DNA of 43,078 bases from an uncultured bacterium (GTDB taxonomy: Bacteria > Verrucomicrobiota > Lentisphaeria > Victivallales > Victivallaceae). Each line of letters starts with the position of its first letter. The stretch's first letter is position 1. Location of the stretch: assembly GCA_900551245.1 (NCBI GenBank), contig URVC01000037.1:1-43078 (forward strand), written 5' to 3'. A program made the position numbers and the translations under genes. A model generated the notes under the pieces. The model did not search any database. It had not been told where the DNA came from and saw only the letters and a list, made by a program, of their open reading frames with translations. This document shows positions 26,260 to 34,590 of this stretch, one piece after another.

Positions 26260-26523
26260 TTAGAGATACTTGTAAACATCTTCGAGTTCGAGACCGTTGG
26301 CGATCATCATGACCTGAAGGTGGTAGAGCAGCTGGGAGATCTCCTCGGCGGTCTTCTCCCGCCCCTCATATTCCGCGGCCATCCACACTTCGCCGGCCTC
26401 TTCGACGATCTTCTTGCCGATGAAATGCTTGCCCTTGTCGAACTCCTTCACCGTCCCGGACGCGGGATCGTGAGACGACACCTTTTCCTTCAGCTCCAGA
26501 AACAGCCCGTCAAATGTTTTCAT
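26260..26523 (-). CDS. hisE: Phosphoribosyl-ATP pyrophosphatase
   Basis: 87 residues, a compact all-helical MazG-like fold. It hydrolyses phosphoribosyl-ATP to phosphoribosyl-AMP, step two of histidine synthesis, as a free protein rather than a HisIE fusion. KKIVEEAGEVWMAAE and EEISQLLYHLQVMM are the metal-binding helices. It is the first gene of the minus-strand run. No well-scored promoter was found upstream. Confidence 0.92.
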   Translation of the reverse strand: MKTFDGLFLELKEKVSSHDPASGTVKEFDKGKHFIGKKIVEEAGEVWMAAEYEGREKTAEEISQLLYHLQVMMIANGLELEDVYKYL

Positions 26524-26671
26524 ACGATCTTTTCACCCTAGAAATAAACTCTTTCGAAACGTCTTGCCGTTAATATAGCCCGGCAAATGGAAATTACCAG
26601 ATCCCCGCACGGCCGGAATGACAACATTGCACAATTTTTTCACTTTTTTCACAATTCCGCCGCAACCCGGC
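26524..26671. other. Intergenic region between hisE and tRNA-Lys
   Basis: No gene is seen. A TATATT on the minus strand near 26570 could be a hisE -10, but no matching -35 was found. A tandem 9-bp repeat, TTTTTTCAC twice, occupies 26635-26652; meaning unknown. Confidence 0.4.
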
Positions 26672-26701
26672 TTGCATTTCCCCGAAAAAGTGTCATATTA
26701 T
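26672..26701 (+). promoter_or_regulatory. Promoter of tRNA-Lys
   Basis: TTGCAT (26672-26677) and TATTAT (26696-26701), 18-bp spacer. The predicted start is a few bases before the mature tRNA 5' end at 26711. Confidence 0.6.
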
Positions 26702-26710
26702 ACGATGTTG

Positions 26711-26787
26711 TGCGCTCATAGCTCAGTTGGTAGAGCAAGTGACTCTTAATCACTGGGTCCTGGGTTCGAGTCCCCGTGAGCGCACCA
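26711..26787 (+). tRNA. tRNA-Lys (anticodon CTT)
   Basis: A full cloverleaf: acceptor TGCGCTC (26711-26717) pairs with GAGCGCA (26778-26784). The anticodon stem AGTGA/TCACT encloses CTCTTAA with anticodon CTT at 26745-26747. The T-loop GGTTCGAGTCC is present and the CCA end is encoded. It is followed directly by eight T residues. Confidence 0.97.
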
Positions 26788-26802
26788 TTTTTTTTGTCTT
26801 TC

Positions 26803-28251
26803 TCACACACCGGGCCGTTCCGCAACGATCACCAGATGGTCCGGCTGATCGTCGGTGAGCGATACAATCCGCAGTCCGGCTTCCGGCAGAAGTTTCTCCC
26901 ATCCCGCCCGCCCGGGCGAGGAATAGGGAAATTCCACATTCTGCATCCGGCCGGAGGCGATTCCCGGCCGCACCCCGCCGGTGAGCAGCAGACGGCCGCC
27001 CGGCTCCAGCCACGAAGCGATCCGGCGCAGCATCGCCCCATGTTCCCCGATCGCGAGATGAAAGAGCGAATCCCACGCCAGCACCGCGCCGAACCGTTCC
27101 GCAGAACGGAACTCCGCCGCATCGCACTGCACAAAAGTCGCACCGGGAGCGTTCCGCCGCGCCAGCTTCAGCAGTTCCCCGGAGAAATCCACGCCGGTCA
27201 CCCGGAAGCCGCGTTCGAGCAGAAGTTGCGTCTGCCGCCCCCAGCCGCAGCCGAGTTCCAGAATGGAGATGCCGGCCGGAAGCCGGGCGATCCACGCTTC
27301 GAGCGCCTCCCGCCCGTAAGAGCCGGGCGTCGCCCCGGCGATCCACGTCGCAATCCGGTCATACCCCTCCCGTACCTGACGGTGGCACGAGGCGACGGCC
27401 GCACAGGTTGCCGCCTCGTCCGCGGCATGGAGCACCAGATCGTGCCGGAACGGGAGCCGGAGCGTCTCCGCGAACCGCTCCTCCCGTGCCGTACCGCCGC
27501 AGGGGAAAAATCCCAGTTCGGCCAGAGAATTTTTCAATTCCGTCCGGGAAGCGGTTCCCGCGGGGAAACAATCCGCCCGCACCACAGAGCCACCGCCGCA
27601 GCCGACCTTCAGATGTCCGCCGAACCGCGCAACCACCGGGGCAAGCAACTGCTCCAGCTCCGCCCGCTGTTCCGGGGATGGCGGCGGCCGATCCGGCGCT
27701 TCCGCCCGGGGATCCCGCACAGAAAAGAGATCGTGTACCATGATCCGGTCGCCGACCGGCTTTTCATACCGCCCCGCGCGGAGCATGCCCAGCCGGGCGG
27801 CAACCCGGAGCGAACTGGCGTTCTCCGGCCGGATGTCGGCGATGACCCGCCCCGCCTTCCGCACCCGGAATGCGAAGTCGAGGCATCCCCGCGCGCCCTC
27901 CGTCGCGTAGCCGCGATGCTGAAACTCCCGGCGCAGCATCCAGCCGACGCCGAGATGGGAGCGGCCTTCGATCTCCTCCGGAATCAGTCCGATCTGACCG
28001 ACCGCTTCGCCCGAGTTCCGTTCGACCGCCAGCCAGTAACCGCAGCCGTACTCCCGGTAGCGGAACAGTATCCGCGCCAGCCACTGCCGCACCTCCTCTT
28101 CCGAAAAAGCGTGCTCCCACGCGTACATCACCTCGATATCCTGCAACATCGAACGAAGCGCCGGCAGGTCCTCCTCCGTCATCTCCCGCAAAATCAGCCG
28201 TTCCGTGGCGAGAATCACCCGTCCCGGCGTTTTCTCCCGGCAGTCGCCCAT
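26803..28251 (-). CDS. Fusion of a GNAT acetyltransferase and a class I SAM methyltransferase
   Basis: 482 residues. Residues about 10-175 are a RimJ/RimL-like GNAT domain (ATERLILREMTEED; acetyl-CoA loop QHRGYATEG at 111-119; ENASSLRVAARLGM). About 180-290 is a linker or domain I do not recognise, with several Cys and a Gly-rich patch (KVGCGGGS). About 293-482 is a methyltransferase: ILELGCGWGRQ (motif I, about 330-340) and VTGVDFS (351-357). Targets are unknown; modification of a metabolite, peptide or ribosomal protein is possible. The ATG shares one base with the stop of a 49-residue ORF (TGATG), implying coupled translation behind the AraC regulator. Confidence 0.85.
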   Translation of the reverse strand: MGDCREKTPGRVILATERLILREMTEEDLPALRSMLQDIEVMYAWEHAFSEEEVRQWLARILFRYREYGCGYWLAVERNSGEAVGQIGLIPEEIEGRSHLGVGWMLRREFQHRGYATEGARGCLDFAFRVRKAGRVIADIRPENASSLRVAARLGMLRAGRYEKPVGDRIMVHDLFSVRDPRAEAPDRPPPSPEQRAELEQLLAPVVARFGGHLKVGCGGGSVVRADCFPAGTASRTELKNSLAELGFFPCGGTAREERFAETLRLPFRHDLVLHAADEAATCAAVASCHRQVREGYDRIATWIAGATPGSYGREALEAWIARLPAGISILELGCGWGRQTQLLLERGFRVTGVDFSGELLKLARRNAPGATFVQCDAAEFRSAERFGAVLAWDSLFHLAIGEHGAMLRRIASWLEPGGRLLLTGGVRPGIASGRMQNVEFPYSSPGRAGWEKLLPEAGLRIVSLTDDQPDHLVIVAERPGV

Positions 28252-28400
28252 CAGCGCGCCTCCGTTTTAACCGGCCGCACTTTCGCCCCGGCGCAAACCT
28301 GCGCTTCGCCGTCAACCAGATCCAGCCCCGCCTTCCCGGCCGGCGTCGCACGGCTCACCCCGAAACCGGCAGCGCCGCTCCGGACAGAATCGTGTTTCAT
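28251..28400 (-). CDS. Small 49-residue ORF coupled to both neighbours
   Basis: Starts with ATG at 28400, overlapping the AraC stop as ATGA, and ends with TGA at 28251 sharing a base with the next ATG. GGAGG sits just upstream. The sequence starts MKHDSVRSGAAG and ends VRPVKTEAR, with one Cys and no signal or membrane segment. It is not recognised. An intact frame filling the gap exactly, with overlap at both ends, favours real translation. It could be a peptide, or only a device that carries ribosomes from the regulator to the fusion gene. Confidence 0.55.
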   Translation of the reverse strand: MKHDSVRSGAAGFGVSRATPAGKAGLDLVDGEAQVCAGAKVRPVKTEAR

Positions 28401-29332
28401 ACCTCCTCCGTCTTCTCTCCACTGTGGTTCAAGCCTGTGTGATCCATCCGGTATTGCGAGGGGGAAACTCCGTAAATCCGGCGGAACTCATTGGTAAAAT
28501 GATAGGCGGAATTGTATCCGCACTCGGCCGCCACCTCCTTGATCCGCAAAGTTCCCGCCGCCAGCAGACTCTCCGCCCGCAGCATGCGCAATCGAACCGC
28601 CTGCTGAAACGGCGTCCGCCCGGTCAGCGCGACCACCCGGCGACGGAAGGTCGGTTCGCTCATGTGAAAGCGGGCCGCCACTTCCCCCGGATGAAACGGC
28701 TCTGCAAAGTGGCGGTCGAAATAGTCCAGAATCGCCCGGTCCAGTTCCGGAAGCGGCGGCGCCGCATCCAGAAAACGGCGCACCATCTGCAACACGGCAA
28801 ACGCGTCTCCGCCCAGCAGTTCCGCCGCCTCCTCCCGCAGATCGCGGCAAACCCGGGCGAACAGCGACAATACCGCGCCGGACTCCGCCCCGGGGACGAA
28901 ATCCACACCGTCGAGCCGAAAACGTTCCAGCAGAAGGTTCAGCCACGTTCCCCGCATTAAGATGCCGTACTTCTCGCAGGACGATCCCTCCGGATGGAGC
29001 CAGTCGTTCTCCGCCCCCGGACGCAGGAGAAAGAGATCCCCCGCCTCGGCGGCATAGGCGCGGCCGCCGCAGCGCAGCAGAATCTCCCCCGACACCACGT
29101 ATTCCAGCGAAAGAAAATTCTGTCGACGCCGACGCTGAAAACTGTATCCTTCCAGAAACGTGTGATAAGCGGAAAAACAGGCCAGTTCCGGCGGCAGGGC
29201 CGCCTTCCCCGTATACCGTACCGCCTCACCGATGCCATGTTCTCCGGCCCGGCAGATCGAACCATCCCGGCTGCGCGCCTGAAAACAGGCGGGCTGTCGC
29301 AGAAAAAGTTCAATATCGGCAAGCTGCCTCAT
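28397..29332 (-). CDS. AraC-family transcriptional regulator
   Basis: 311 residues. An N-terminal cupin-like sensing domain (about 1-180; LSLEYVVSGEILLRCGG, GDLFLLRPG) is followed by a C-terminal double helix-turn-helix (about 205-305; FHPGEVAARFHMSEPTFRRR and IKEVAAECGYNSAYHFTNEFRRIYG, each half typical). The effector is unknown; many such regulators sense sugars. It heads a unit with the 49-residue ORF and the GNAT-methyltransferase and is divergent from a metallophosphoesterase gene. Confidence 0.92.
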   Translation of the reverse strand: MRQLADIELFLRQPACFQARSRDGSICRAGEHGIGEAVRYTGKAALPPELACFSAYHTFLEGYSFQRRRRQNFLSLEYVVSGEILLRCGGRAYAAEAGDLFLLRPGAENDWLHPEGSSCEKYGILMRGTWLNLLLERFRLDGVDFVPGAESGAVLSLFARVCRDLREEAAELLGGDAFAVLQMVRRFLDAAPPLPELDRAILDYFDRHFAEPFHPGEVAARFHMSEPTFRRRVVALTGRTPFQQAVRLRMLRAESLLAAGTLRIKEVAAECGYNSAYHFTNEFRRIYGVSPSQYRMDHTGLNHSGEKTEEV

Positions 29333-29371
29333 CTTTCGTTATTCCGCATCTCTTTTTCTTTTTCTGTATCA

Positions 29372-29400
29372 AAAATACCACGTTTCACAGGACGATGCAA
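29372..29400 (-). promoter_or_regulatory. Candidate promoter for the AraC-family gene
   Basis: Minus-strand TTGCAT (29395-29400) and TATTTT (29372-29377), 17-bp spacer, about 40 nt before the ATG at 29332. Confidence 0.45.
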
Positions 29401-29457
29401 CCTGCTTCATGGTAAAATATGGCAGAAAAACCATTTCACCCCCGGGAGGTCAAAACG

Positions 29458-30318
29458 ATGGAATATTCTGTCATTCCGCTTCATATCGGCATGGAGAAAC
29501 CCCTGCGCTGTCTCCATATCGCCGACACCCATCTGCTCTTCGCCGACGGCCGCGACAATGCCGCCAAATACAACATCGCCATCCGCCGTTACGGAGAATA
29601 TGTCTACACCAACATCGGCAGAAATGTGCCCTATTTTCTCGACGCGCTGCTCTACACCCGCGATCACTGCGACCTCATGCTTCACTGCGGCGACCTCATC
29701 GACTTCGTCTCTCTCCAGAATCTCGAAGTGGCGCAGAAGCTCTTCGACCTGGCCGGAATCGACTATTTCATGTGCGCAGGCAACCACGAATACACTCACT
29801 ACTCGGGCCAGCATCCGGAGACGCCGGAGGAGGCCGAAGCGGGACGGCACCTGGTGCCGCGCTATTTCCGCAACAACCTCTACTTCGACTCGCGGCAGAT
29901 CCACGGCCTCAATCTGATCGCCATCGACAACGGCAATTACCGTTTCACCGCCGATCAGCGGGAACGGTTCGAACGGGAGGTCGAACGGGGAATGCCGATG
30001 ATTCTGCTGATCCACAACCCGATCTACACACCGGCACTCGCCGACTACCGGTTCGACAACGAAGGAAAAGGGTCGCTCGCTCTGATCGGCTGTCCGCCGG
30101 ACGCACCGGAACGGCACCGGAAATTCGACTCCTGCCCGCCGGACGAAACCACTCTCGACTTCATCGCGCGTCTAAAGCAGGAACCGCTGCTCAAAGCAGT
30201 ACTCGCTGGCCACGTCCATTTCCATCAGAACTATGTCGAAGAAATCGCCCCCGGCCTGCGGCAGTTCGTCGTCGGAGGCGGTTACTACGGCTGCGGCGAA
30301 GTGTTCGAAATCTCCTGA
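29458..30318 (+). CDS. Calcineurin-like metallophosphoesterase
   Basis: 286 residues from the ATG at 29458, chosen over 29419 because GGGAGG lies 8 nt before it. Metal and catalytic motifs run in order: ADTH (Asp23, His25), CGDLID (Asp79), GNHE (Asn109, His110), LIHNP and GHVHFH. These enzymes cleave phosphomono- or diesters with two metal ions. No signal peptide, so cytoplasmic; substrate unknown. Convergent with the MATE gene, stops 8 nt apart. Confidence 0.9.
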   Translation: MEYSVIPLHIGMEKPLRCLHIADTHLLFADGRDNAAKYNIAIRRYGEYVYTNIGRNVPYFLDALLYTRDHCDLMLHCGDLIDFVSLQNLEVAQKLFDLAGIDYFMCAGNHEYTHYSGQHPETPEEAEAGRHLVPRYFRNNLYFDSRQIHGLNLIAIDNGNYRFTADQRERFEREVERGMPMILLIHNPIYTPALADYRFDNEGKGSLALIGCPPDAPERHRKFDSCPPDETTLDFIARLKQEPLLKAVLAGHVHFHQNYVEEIAPGLRQFVVGGGYYGCGEVFEIS

Positions 30319-30326
30319 CCGGCCAA

Positions 30327-31664
30327 TCAGAAGTAGCGGCCGGTGAGCCGACGGATCAGCCGGAGATAGCTCCACGAAAGCGGAATCAGCGCCCCGATCC
30401 ATGCGGCAGGGTTGGAGAGACACACCCCGGCATACCCGAACCACGCCCCCAGCAGCGGCGCGCCGAACGAACGGACGAAGAGTTCGCTCACCCCCGCCAT
30501 CATCGGCACAAAGGCGTACCCCATCCCCTGCAGGGCGTTGCGGTAGATGAAGAGAAATCCGAGCAAAACATAGAATCCGCCGTTGGTAATCATGTAGATA
30601 CGGACCAGGTGAACGATCTCGCTCTGCCCTTCGCCGAGAAAGAGCGCCGTGAACTGCGGACACAACATGATCACCGCAATGCCGATCAGCACCGCGAACA
30701 CCGTCGAAAGCTTCATGCAGGCGTTCACGCCATGACGCACCCGGGTGTAGAGCTTCGCTCCGTAGTTCTGCGCCGCGAAGGTCGCCACCGCAATGCCGAT
30801 CGAAAATCCCGGCTGAACTGCGATTTGATCCACCTTGGACGCCGCGGTGAAGGCGGCGATCGTGGTCGATCCGAACCGGTTCAGCACCGCCTGCATGACG
30901 ATCACTCCGATCGCGGTAATCGAGAACTGAAACGCCATCGGCAGTGCGATCCGCAGATGCTCCCAGGCGAACATCCAGTCAAATCTCCAGTCGCTCCGCC
31001 GCAGGTGAAGCTCCCGGAAATGACGGAGGGCGTAGCGGTAACACCAGAACCCGGCCGCGAACTGCGACACCACCGTCGCCCACGCCGCGCCTGCCACCCC
31101 CATGTCGAACCAGAGAATGAAGATGAAATCCAGCACGATGTTCAGCACCGAGGCGATGATGAGAAAGTAGAGCGGCGTCCGGCTGTCGCCGAGCGCGCGG
31201 ATGATGCCGGAGATCAGGTTGTAGAACACCGTCGCCCCGATGCCGATGAAAATGGCCGAAAGATACCCGCTCGCCCCGTCGAAGATATCCTCCGGCGTAT
31301 TCATCAGCCGCAACATCGGCCGGGTGAAGATCACGCTCGCCACGGTCGCAATCAGCGACACCGCGGTGCAGAGGATGGTCGCCGTGGCGATCGAACGGCG
31401 CACCCCCCGGTGATCCTTCGCCCCGAACCGCTGGGCGGTGATCACCGTCACCCCGCCGGTGAAGCCGAAGAAGAAGCCGAGCACCAGAAAACAGAGCGGT
31501 CCGGTCGCGCCCACCGCCGCCAGCGCCTGCACGCCGATGGTGCGGCCGACGATCACCGTGTCCGCAATGTTGTAGAGCTGCTGAAAGATGTTGCCGATCA
31601 GCAGCGGAATGGTGAACATCACGATCAGCCGCAGCGGGCTGCCGACAGTCATATCCTGGGTCAT
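30327..31664 (-). CDS. MATE-family efflux transporter
   Basis: 445 residues from the ATG at 31664 (MTQDMTVGSPLRL, a typical MATE start). An in-frame GTG at 31727 is excluded because it lies upstream of the promoter's -10. About 12 transmembrane helices, and NIFQQLYNIADTVIVGR is a hallmark of the DinF/bacterial MATE group. It exports cationic drugs or metabolites using Na+ or H+; substrate unknown. Confidence 0.92.
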   Translation of the reverse strand: MTQDMTVGSPLRLIVMFTIPLLIGNIFQQLYNIADTVIVGRTIGVQALAAVGATGPLCFLVLGFFFGFTGGVTVITAQRFGAKDHRGVRRSIATATILCTAVSLIATVASVIFTRPMLRLMNTPEDIFDGASGYLSAIFIGIGATVFYNLISGIIRALGDSRTPLYFLIIASVLNIVLDFIFILWFDMGVAGAAWATVVSQFAAGFWCYRYALRHFRELHLRRSDWRFDWMFAWEHLRIALPMAFQFSITAIGVIVMQAVLNRFGSTTIAAFTAASKVDQIAVQPGFSIGIAVATFAAQNYGAKLYTRVRHGVNACMKLSTVFAVLIGIAVIMLCPQFTALFLGEGQSEIVHLVRIYMITNGGFYVLLGFLFIYRNALQGMGYAFVPMMAGVSELFVRSFGAPLLGAWFGYAGVCLSNPAAWIGALIPLSWSYLRLIRRLTGRYF

Positions 31665-31714
31665 GGGAAATCCGGGTGTTCTGAAAAAAATGTCTCTGGG
31701 AAAGCGATCCGCAT

Positions 31715-31743
31715 AAAATAACGCCACCCTCCCCCGCTTTCAA
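31715..31743 (-). promoter_or_regulatory. Promoter of the MATE transporter gene
   Basis: Minus-strand TTGAAA (31738-31743) and TATTTT (31715-31720), 17-bp spacer, giving a leader of about 44 nt before 31664. Confidence 0.55.
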
Positions 31744-31795
31744 GGAGCACTCGATAAAAAAATGGTGTTTTCCCGCGGATTCCTCCGGCCGGAAT

Positions 31796-31824
31796 TTGCA
31801 ATCGGCACATTCCGACTGTACATT
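31796..31824 (+). promoter_or_regulatory. Candidate promoter of gltX
   Basis: TTGCAA (31796-31801) and TACATT (31819-31824), 17-bp spacer, about 30 nt before the first gltX ATG. Confidence 0.45.
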
Positions 31825-31859
31825 GGGTATTTGTCTTCAAACAACAACTCCACAACGAT

Positions 31860-33329
31860 ATGGATTTTACTGCCATGAGCAACACACAGACCGTCAGAAC
31901 CCGTTTCGCCCCGAGCCCGACCGGCTTCATGCACGTGGGCAACCTCCGCACCGCCCTCTACGCCTTTCTGCTGGCGAAGTCGCAGGGCGGCAAGTTCGTC
32001 CTGCGGATCGAGGACACCGACCGCACCCGCTACGTCGAAAACGCGGTCGAGGTGATCTACCGCACTCTCGAGCAGGCGGGTCTCCCCCACGACGAGGGTC
32101 CGGATGTCGGCGGCGACTTCGGCCCCTACGTCCAGAGCGAACGCAAATCGATCTACCTCGCCTATGCCGAAGAGCTCGTCCGGCGCGGCGCGGCCTACTA
32201 CTGCTTCTGCGACAAAACCGAGGAGCACGACGGCGATGAGGAGAGTGTCTCCACCGGTTACGACGGCCGCTGCCGCAACCTCTCCGAAGCGGTGGTGAAG
32301 GAGCATCTCGCCGACGGCAAGCCCTACGTCATCCGCCAGAAGATCGACAAGGAGGGAGTCAGCACCTTCGACGACCTCGTCTTCGGCCGCATCACCATCG
32401 AAAACAAGGTGCTCGACGACCAGATCCTCATCAAGCGCGACGGCATGCCCACCTACAACTTCGCCAACGTCGTCGACGACCACCTGATGCAGATCACCCA
32501 CGTGGTGCGCGGTTCGGAATACCTCCCCTCCACCCCCAAGTACAATCTGCTCTACACCGCCTTCGGCTGGGAGATTCCGCAATATGTCCACCTGCCGCTC
32601 ATCATGGGGCGGAGCGAGGACGGCACCATCGCCAAGCTCTCCAAGCGCCACGGTTCGGTGAGTTTTGAAAACCTCGTCGCCGAAGGGTACCTCCCCGAAG
32701 CGATCGTCAACTACATCGCCCTGCTCGGCTGGTCGCCGAAGAACGACCGCGAAATCTTCCCGATGCCGGAACTGATCGAGATCTTCAACATCCACGGACT
32801 CAACAAATCCCCCGCGGTCTTCGACTACGACAAACTCAAGTGGATGAACGGCGAGTACATCAAGGCGATGACGCCGGAGGAGTTCGCCCGCCGCAGCTTC
32901 GCCTTCAGCGGCCTCGAAGGAACTCCCCTCGCGGAGAAGTGGAACAAGATCGCGCCGCTCCTCCAGCAGCGGGTCGAGAAGCTCGATGAGATTCCGGAGA
33001 AGATCGCCTTCCTCCGGGAACTGCCCGAATACACCGTCGATTTCTTCTGCAACAAGAAGAGCAAATCCAATCCGGAAATCGCGAAAACGATCCTCAACGA
33101 CCTGCTCCCCGCCTGCGAGGCGCAGCAGGAGTGGAGCGCCGAAGCGCTCAGCGCCCTCTTCACCGGGTACGCCACGGAGCACGGCATGAAGCTCGGCCTC
33201 CCGATGTGGGGCATCCGGATCGCGGTCTCCGGCTGTCTGGTCACCCCCGGCGGCCCGGCAGAGATCATGGAGATTCTGGGCCGGGAGGAGTCGCTCCGGC
33301 GTATCCGCCTCGCGCTCGACAAACTCTGA
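31860..33329 (+). CDS. gltX: Glutamate-tRNA ligase
   Basis: 489 residues if it starts at 31860; an ATG at 31875 (MSNTQ) is equally possible, as neither has a clear ribosome site. The class I motifs are HVGN (in PTGFMHVGN) and KLSKRHG. RIEDTDRTRY, the zinc-less insert and the helical anticodon-binding C-terminus (VSGCLVTPGG...ILGREESLRRI) fit bacterial GluRS. Convergent with the chromate transporter pair. Confidence 0.96.
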   Translation: MDFTAMSNTQTVRTRFAPSPTGFMHVGNLRTALYAFLLAKSQGGKFVLRIEDTDRTRYVENAVEVIYRTLEQAGLPHDEGPDVGGDFGPYVQSERKSIYLAYAEELVRRGAAYYCFCDKTEEHDGDEESVSTGYDGRCRNLSEAVVKEHLADGKPYVIRQKIDKEGVSTFDDLVFGRITIENKVLDDQILIKRDGMPTYNFANVVDDHLMQITHVVRGSEYLPSTPKYNLLYTAFGWEIPQYVHLPLIMGRSEDGTIAKLSKRHGSVSFENLVAEGYLPEAIVNYIALLGWSPKNDREIFPMPELIEIFNIHGLNKSPAVFDYDKLKWMNGEYIKAMTPEEFARRSFAFSGLEGTPLAEKWNKIAPLLQQRVEKLDEIPEKIAFLRELPEYTVDFFCNKKSKSNPEIAKTILNDLLPACEAQQEWSAEALSALFTGYATEHGMKLGLPMWGIRIAVSGCLVTPGGPAEIMEILGREESLRRIRLALDKL

Positions 33330-33337
33330 GCTGAAGT

Positions 33338-33946
33338 TCAGGAAAAGAGCAGATGGAGGAGCATCCCCGCCGCGGCGGAGGTGAAGATCACCCCCATGAT
33401 GCTCATCTTGCGGTAGTAGAGAACCAGTCCGGAGTAGATCAGCACCGGGAACATCTCCCAGCAGACGGAGAACTCCCCCGTGTAGGCCTCCGGGCTGCCC
33501 GCCAGTTTCCGGACGAAGTAGTCGATCGGAATCTGTTCAGAGAAGATCGACATGCCGAGGCAGGCGACCAGCGCGGAGGCGACCAGCGCCACCGTCACCG
33601 GCTTCACGCCGAACATCAGACTGCGCACGAGAGAACTCTTCTCCCCCTTCTGATAGAAGCGGGTCGCCAGCGACATCAGGATCATCGAGGGGGTGAGCAA
33701 GCCGATGGTGGCGGCGAGTCCCCCCGCCCAGCCCGCCTGCCGGAACCCGAGAAAGGTGGCGAGGTTGACGCCGATCGGCCCGGGAGTGATCTGCGACACC
33801 GCCATGAAGTTGCCGAGCTCCTCCAGCGTCAGCCACTGCCGGGCGGTGACCAGTTCGTCGATGTAGAACTGCAGCAGACTGCCGCCGCCGTTGAGGCAGA
33901 GCAGACCGAAGCCGCAGAAGAGCAGAAAAAGTTTCAGCAGAATCAT
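33338..33946 (-). CDS. Chromate transporter, second half-size subunit
   Basis: 202 residues of the ChrA (CHR) family, half-size form. Hydrophobic throughout, with about five or six membrane helices. The family motif sits near residues 50-70 (FMAVSQITPGPIGVNLATFLG). The ATG overlaps the first subunit's stop by 4 nt (33943-33946). Such pairs act as a heterodimer exporting chromate, or perhaps transporting sulfate or other oxyanions. Confidence 0.9.
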   Translation of the reverse strand: MILLKLFLLFCGFGLLCLNGGGSLLQFYIDELVTARQWLTLEELGNFMAVSQITPGPIGVNLATFLGFRQAGWAGGLAATIGLLTPSMILMSLATRFYQKGEKSSLVRSLMFGVKPVTVALVASALVACLGMSIFSEQIPIDYFVRKLAGSPEAYTGEFSVCWEMFPVLIYSGLVLYYRKMSIMGVIFTSAAAGMLLHLLFS

Positions 33947-34575
33947 TTTGCCGTGCCCTCCCCGAGCTCGCTGCCCGGCGGCATCTTCCGGCAGATCAGC
34001 ATGCAGTAGATCACGCCAAAGAGGAGTCCGCCGCCGATCAGCCAGCCCGGATTGATGTGCCCGACCAGAATCAGCAGAAGACAGGCGAAGAAGAGCGCCT
34101 TCTGCACCGGACTGCCCACCGACCCGCGCCAGATGCGGAGCATCGCCACAAACGTGAGCGCGGTCATCGCGGTCCGCACCCCGGCGAACGCCCCGGCCAG
34201 CAGCGGGTGCTCGATCGGAATGAGGTCAAACCCCATCGCCACGAAGCTGATTACCAGAAACGAGGGGGTCGCCACCCCGGTGAGCGCGGCGAACGCCCCG
34301 GCAAACCCGGCCACCCGGAATCCGGCGTAGATCGCGACGTTCCCCGCCGTCAGCCCCGGCACCACCTGAATCAAGGCGAGCATGTCGGAGAGTTCGCCGT
34401 CGCGGAGCCAGTGGTACTTGCGCACGAACACCTCCTCCGCCACCAGCAGGATGGCGAATCCGCCGCCCACCACGAAGAGCGCGATTTTGAAGAACTCCCA
34501 GAAAAGCACCCAGCAGAGCTTCCCCCGGGAGGCGGAGGGCAGAGGCGGCTCCGGCGTCTGAATCGTTGTTTCCAT
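33943..34575 (-). CDS. Chromate transporter, first half-size subunit
   Basis: 210 residues from the ATG at 34575 (METTIQ); the open frame reaches 34644, but that would read through the leader hairpin. CHR-family motifs: FFKIALFVVGGGFAILL and LALIQVVPGLTAGNVAIYAGFR. It forms the pair with the downstream half-size gene. Upstream is a leader of about 80 nt with a terminator-like hairpin, suggesting control by attenuation. Confidence 0.9.
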   Translation of the reverse strand: METTIQTPEPPLPSASRGKLCWVLFWEFFKIALFVVGGGFAILLVAEEVFVRKYHWLRDGELSDMLALIQVVPGLTAGNVAIYAGFRVAGFAGAFAALTGVATPSFLVISFVAMGFDLIPIEHPLLAGAFAGVRTAMTALTFVAMLRIWRGSVGSPVQKALFFACLLLILVGHINPGWLIGGGLLFGVIYCMLICRKMPPGSELGEGTAK

Positions 34576-34590
34576 CGTTCCGTATCCATC

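Noticed and set aside
30318..30344. A 7-bp inverted repeat ACCGGCC/GGCCGGT between the metallophosphoesterase and MATE stops as a terminator
   Set aside because: The loop is 13 nt and there is no T-tract on either strand; such GC repeats are frequent here.
31681..31690. A T-tract in the MATE leader as another attenuator
   Set aside because: No stable hairpin directly precedes it on the minus strand.
31665..31727. An N-terminal extension of the MATE protein from a GTG at 31727
   Set aside because: The GTG lies upstream of the promoter's -10 box, and MATE proteins normally start at the MTQDMTVGSP-type sequence at 31664.
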